This document shows positions 15,117-17,070 of a DNA stretch of 17,070 nt, in pieces (within the stretch, counting starts at the first letter, position 1; each line of letters opens with the position of its first letter). A program made the translations under genes and the position numbers. The stretch comes from Oscillospiraceae bacterium (GTDB lineage: Bacteria > Bacillota > Clostridia > Oscillospirales > Oscillospiraceae), in assembly GCA_904501855.1 (NCBI GenBank), contig CAJGCI010000024.1:1-17070 (forward strand), given 5' to 3'. The notes under the pieces are model-generated. The model did no database searches, was not told the origin of the DNA, and worked only from the letters and a program-made list of their open reading frames with translations.

Positions 15117-15466
15117 TCATTATTATTGCAACTGGATTTTATGTCAATCACTGACTGTTTCTTATTTGTAACAAGTATATGAACCAAAGTGGATTGACAG
15201 GAAAAAGACCCTTGATTTTCCGTGTTTGACGAAAAATATCTGTTGAAAACCCTGTGCATAATGTTGATAACTATTTGAATAAATTTTATAGCTAAAAATT
15301 ATGTGAACGATTTTTCACCAATAAAAACGCCTGAAAAATGAGTAAATGCGGAAAAAAAGAGGGAAATAATTGAATTATCCATTTTTTATGTAAAGCCGGA
15401 ATAAACAGTAACATCTCGTTACCTTTTTCAATTACAGACAGTAATCGATGTTGGAAGGGAAGACGG
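15117..15466. other. A+T-rich intergenic region with DnaA-box-like repeats
   Basis: About 350 bases without a credible gene: open frames here are short, lack ribosome binding sites and show no protein-like composition. The most structured part is 15241-15270, where TGTTGAAAA, TGTGCATAA and TGTTGATAA follow one another in the same orientation. The middle one fits the TTATNCACA DnaA-box consensus on the - strand. An A+T-rich run (15271-15302) lies directly beside it. TTTGACGAAAA (15225-15235) contains the TGNCGAA core of a Spo0A box. A small GTAAC/GTTAC hairpin sits at 15408-15422. No promoter with both elements is seen before 15467. Confidence 0.5.
15241..15270 (-). promoter_or_regulatory. Tandem DnaA-box-like 9-mers
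   Basis: Read on the - strand the order is TTATCAACA (15262-15270), TTATGCACA (15253-15261) and TTTTCAACA (15241-15249). Against TTATCCACA these have one, one and two mismatches, and TTATGCACA fits the looser TTATNCACA. The first two abut and the third is three bases away, all in one orientation. This arrangement resembles replication-origin or DnaA-cluster DNA in Bacillota. Function here is unproven. Confidence 0.45.
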
Positions 15467-15496
15467 TTGACTTTTTTCAGTTGAGTGTGCTATTAT
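15467..15496 (+). promoter_or_regulatory. Promoter of tRNA-Thr
   Basis: TTGACT (15467-15472) and TATTAT (15491-15496) are 18 bases apart, with TGC before the -10 (extended -10). The tRNA begins 24 bases after the -10. The architecture (TTGACT plus TGC-TAnnAT) is shared with the tRNA-Gly promoter at 7315. Confidence 0.75.
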
Positions 15497-15520
15497 ATGC
15501 AAGCGCGTAATAGAAGATGT

Positions 15521-15596
15521 GCTGGTATAGCTCAGTCGGTAGAGCAGCTGATTCGTAATCAGCAGGTCAGGTGTTCGAGTCACCCTACCAGCTCCA
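15521..15596 (+). tRNA. tRNA-Thr, anticodon CGT
   Basis: A complete 76-base cloverleaf. The acceptor arms GCTGGTA and TACCAGC pair over seven bases. The D stem is GCTC/GAGC. The anticodon stem GCTGA/TCAGC encloses TTCGTAA with anticodon CGT at 15554-15556, reading ACG. The T arm contains TTCGAGT and the CCA end is encoded (15594-15596). As an ANN-decoding tRNA it is a substrate for the t6A pathway whose TsaD is encoded just upstream. Confidence 0.96.
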
Positions 15597-15632
15597 AAAA
15601 AAAGATCCGGATGATCATCCGGATCTTTTTTT
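15597..15632. terminator. Perfect 36-bp palindromic bidirectional terminator
   Basis: The stretch is a perfect palindrome centred between 15614 and 15615: A-run, GATCCGGATGATCATCCGGATC, T-run. The hairpin is flanked by A on one side and T on the other, so it terminates both the rightward tRNA-Thr transcript and the leftward obgE transcript. It starts one base after the tRNA CCA end and stops 9 bases short of the obgE stop codon. Confidence 0.93.
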
Positions 15633-15641
15633 ATATCTTTC

Positions 15642-16925
15642 TCAGCTCTGATATTCAAATGTGATGTCATAGATGCTGACCGTATCACCGTCCTGGATCC
15701 CCATGGATTCCAGCCGGTCAAACACACCGGCATCCCGGAGGATCCGGTCGAACCACATGAGGGATTCGTGATCGTTGAAATTAACGGAAGCCACCAGATT
15801 CTGAAGCCAGGGACCGTCGAGACTCCAGAAATCATCCTCGTGTTCGATGATAAGATCTTCCGATGTGTCGATGACGGGTTCCGGAGGAACGTAGTCCGCT
15901 TCAAAGGCTTCCACAACGGGGACCTTCTGAAGCAGATCCGCAATGGTCCGGATCAGCTCTCTGGTGCCGTTGTGGGTCGCGGCAGACATTTCAAGGAAGG
16001 TGAAGCCCTTGCTCTCCACATATTCCTTCAGACGGTCGATGTTGGAACGGTCATCTCCCAGCAGATCCGTTTTGTTGCCCACGACGATCTGCGCGCGGGA
16101 TGCCAGTTCGGGACTGTACTGCTGAAGCTCATTGTTGATGGTATCAAAGTCTTCCACGGGATCCCGGCCTTCACTGCCGGAAACATCCACAAGATGAACC
16201 AGAAGTCGGCAGCGGTCGATATGCCGGAGGAAATCATGGCCGAGGCCCGCACCTTCCGATGCGCCTTCGATGATTCCCGGGATATCTGCCATTACAAAGG
16301 ATACTCCGTCGTCCACCCATACGACGCCCAGGTTGGGGAAGAGGGTGGTGAAGTGATAATTGGCGATCTTGGGATGTGCCTTGCTGACCACGGACAGAAG
16401 TGTGGATTTGCCCACATTGGGAAATCCGATCAGTCCGACATCGGCCAGAAGCTTCAGTTCAAGAAACACTTCGTGGCTTTCCCCGGGAAGACCGGGCTTG
16501 GCAAAGTTCGGGACCTGACGGGTCGGTGTGGCAAAATGCTTGTTGCCCCAACCGCCTCTGCCGCCGCGGCAGGCAAGATAGTCTTCACCGGTGGACATGT
16601 CATGCATGATGGCATTGGTCTCCGCATCCCGGATCAGGGTGCCGCGGGGAACCTTGATGTACAGAGTTTCTCCGTCCTTGCCCGAGCAGCGTTTTCCGGC
16701 ACCGTTGCCGCCGTTTCCGGCCACATATTTTCTTTTATAACGGAAATCCATCAGTGTGGACATATTGTCATCCACCTGAAAAATGATGTCGCCGCCTCTG
16801 CCGCCGTCACCGCCATCGGGACCGCCGGCCGCCACATACTTTTCGCGATGAAATGCTACTGCACCGTTGCCGCCGTTGCCGGCCCGGATGAAGATCTTCG
16901 CTTTATCTACAAAAGAAGTTGCCAT
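15642..16925 (-). CDS. obgE: GTPase Obg (ribosome assembly and stress GTPase)
   Basis: A 427-residue Obg with all three domains. Residues 1 to about 158 form the glycine-rich Obg fold (AGNGGNGAVAFHREKY, GGPDGGDGGRGGD, GNGGNGAGKRCSGKDG). The G domain follows: G1 GFPNVGKST (167-175), the switch I block NYHFTTL (189-195), G3 DIPG (214-217), G4 NKTD (284-287) and G5 SAA (314-316). The C-terminal OCT domain covers about 345-427, ending in VSIYDITFEYQ. Obg acts in large-subunit assembly and in ppGpp-linked stress and growth control. The ATG is preceded on the - strand by AAAGGA with 8 bases spacing. It follows rpmA by 63 bases, as in the conserved rplU-rpmA-obgE operon. OCT-bearing Obg is typical of Bacillota. 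Confidence 0.97.
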   Translation of the reverse strand: MATSFVDKAKIFIRAGNGGNGAVAFHREKYVAAGGPDGGDGGRGGDIIFQVDDNMSTLMDFRYKRKYVAGNGGNGAGKRCSGKDGETLYIKVPRGTLIRDAETNAIMHDMSTGEDYLACRGGRGGWGNKHFATPTRQVPNFAKPGLPGESHEVFLELKLLADVGLIGFPNVGKSTLLSVVSKAHPKIANYHFTTLFPNLGVVWVDDGVSFVMADIPGIIEGASEGAGLGHDFLRHIDRCRLLVHLVDVSGSEGRDPVEDFDTINNELQQYSPELASRAQIVVGNKTDLLGDDRSNIDRLKEYVESKGFTFLEMSAATHNGTRELIRTIADLLQKVPVVEAFEADYVPPEPVIDTSEDLIIEHEDDFWSLDGPWLQNLVASVNFNDHESLMWFDRILRDAGVFDRLESMGIQDGDTVSIYDITFEYQS

Positions 16926-16949
16926 GAGTGGAATCCTTTCGCTAAAGAT

Positions 16950-16978
16950 AAAGGGACGGGCAAATATCCCGTCCCTTT
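16950..16978 (-). terminator. Hairpin between rpmA and obgE, possible attenuator
   Basis: A perfect 11-bp stem (16950-16960 with 16968-16978) with a 7-base loop lies between the L27 stop and the Obg ribosome binding site. On the - strand it is followed by ATCTTTAG, a poor T run, so it should terminate only partly, if at all. It may lower obgE expression relative to the ribosomal protein genes, or mark an mRNA processing or stability element. Confidence 0.6.
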
Positions 16979-16988
16979 CAAGTTTTGA

Positions 16989-17070
16989 TTACTGAGCGAT
17001 CTCGTAGACAGAAACCTGCTTGCGGTTCTTGTCTTTCGGCTCAAACTTAACTTTGCCATCGACCAGTGCG
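16989..17070 (-). CDS. rpmA: 50S ribosomal protein L27, C-terminal end (partial)
   Basis: Only the last 27 codons are inside the window; the gene continues beyond 17070. The visible residues, ALVDGKVKFEPKDKNRKQVS followed by VYEIAQ and TAA, match the L27 C-terminus (pattern VDGxVxFxxKxxxxKQVSV). L27 is a large-subunit protein near the peptidyl transferase centre. Position directly upstream of obgE on the same strand is the conserved arrangement and supports the call. Confidence 0.92.
   Translation of the reverse strand, partial: ALVDGKVKFEPKDKNRKQVSVYEIAQ

Noticed and set aside
15194..15222. Perfect -35 hexamer TTGACA in the intergenic region
   Set aside because: No acceptable -10 lies 16-18 bases downstream.
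15408..15429. GTAAC/GTTAC hairpin followed by CTTTTTC as a terminator
   Set aside because: Only a 5-bp stem, too weak to be convincing, and no gene ends just upstream.
15117..15466. Small protein gene or riboswitch in the A+T-rich gap
   Set aside because: Frames are short without ribosome binding sites, and no conserved aptamer pattern or structured leader before a gene is recognisable.
15768..16988. Long + strand open frame opposite obgE (406 codons)
   Set aside because: obgE shows all G motifs on the other strand; this frame has no family motifs.

Overview
The window looks like chromosomal housekeeping DNA from a Gram-positive bacterium of the Bacillota (Clostridia or Erysipelotrichia type). 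Support comes from strong AGGAGG-like ribosome binding sites, TTGACx/TATAAT-type promoters, many intrinsic terminators, a PolA whose 3'-5' exonuclease site appears eroded, and an Obg carrying the C-terminal OCT domain. Coding DNA is of middling G+C with many G/C-ending codons, while intergenic DNA is clearly A+T-rich. The genus cannot be named from the sequence alone. I see no insertion sequence, prophage, CRISPR array or defence cassette.

Layout on the + strand: (1) 1-1367, the 3' part of a membrane proton-antiporter subunit of the NuoL/NuoM/MrpD/HyfB superfamily, closed by a strong terminator. (2) 1469-7325, a four-gene transcription unit with its own promoter and a 16-bp palindrome in the leader: a divergent type IIA topoisomerase B subunit, a 94-residue two-helix membrane zinc-ribbon protein, the matching topoisomerase A subunit, and a lipoprotein with a transglutaminase-like domain whose expected nucleophilic Cys is Ser. 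(3) 7315-7464, tRNA-Gly(GCC) with a compact promoter overlapping the previous terminator. (4) 7485-8882, a COG2509-type FAD-dependent dehydrogenase with its own terminator. (5) 8979-15056, a probable operon uvrB - polA - rimI - tsaD, joining nucleotide excision repair, repair/Okazaki polymerase, a GNAT N-acetyltransferase and the tRNA t6A enzyme. rimI and tsaD overlap by 4 bp. (6) 15057-15520, an A+T-rich intergenic stretch with a bidirectional hairpin and a tandem set of DnaA-box-like 9-mers. (7) 15521-15596, tRNA-Thr(CGT).

On the - strand, converging on the tRNA-Thr and separated from it by a perfect 36-bp palindromic terminator, are obgE (GTPase) and the 3' end of rpmA (ribosomal protein L27), the usual rpmA-obgE order.

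Most genes are conserved core functions. The parts most worth a second look are the topoisomerase operon (divergent B and A subunits, Gln at the quinolone-determining Ser position, no GyrA box, two uncharacterised membrane-associated partners, and a palindrome in the leader) and the DnaA-box-like cluster in the 15.1-15.5 kb intergenic region. No clearly new multi-gene system is evident; the topoisomerase/zinc-ribbon/lipoprotein unit is the nearest candidate.
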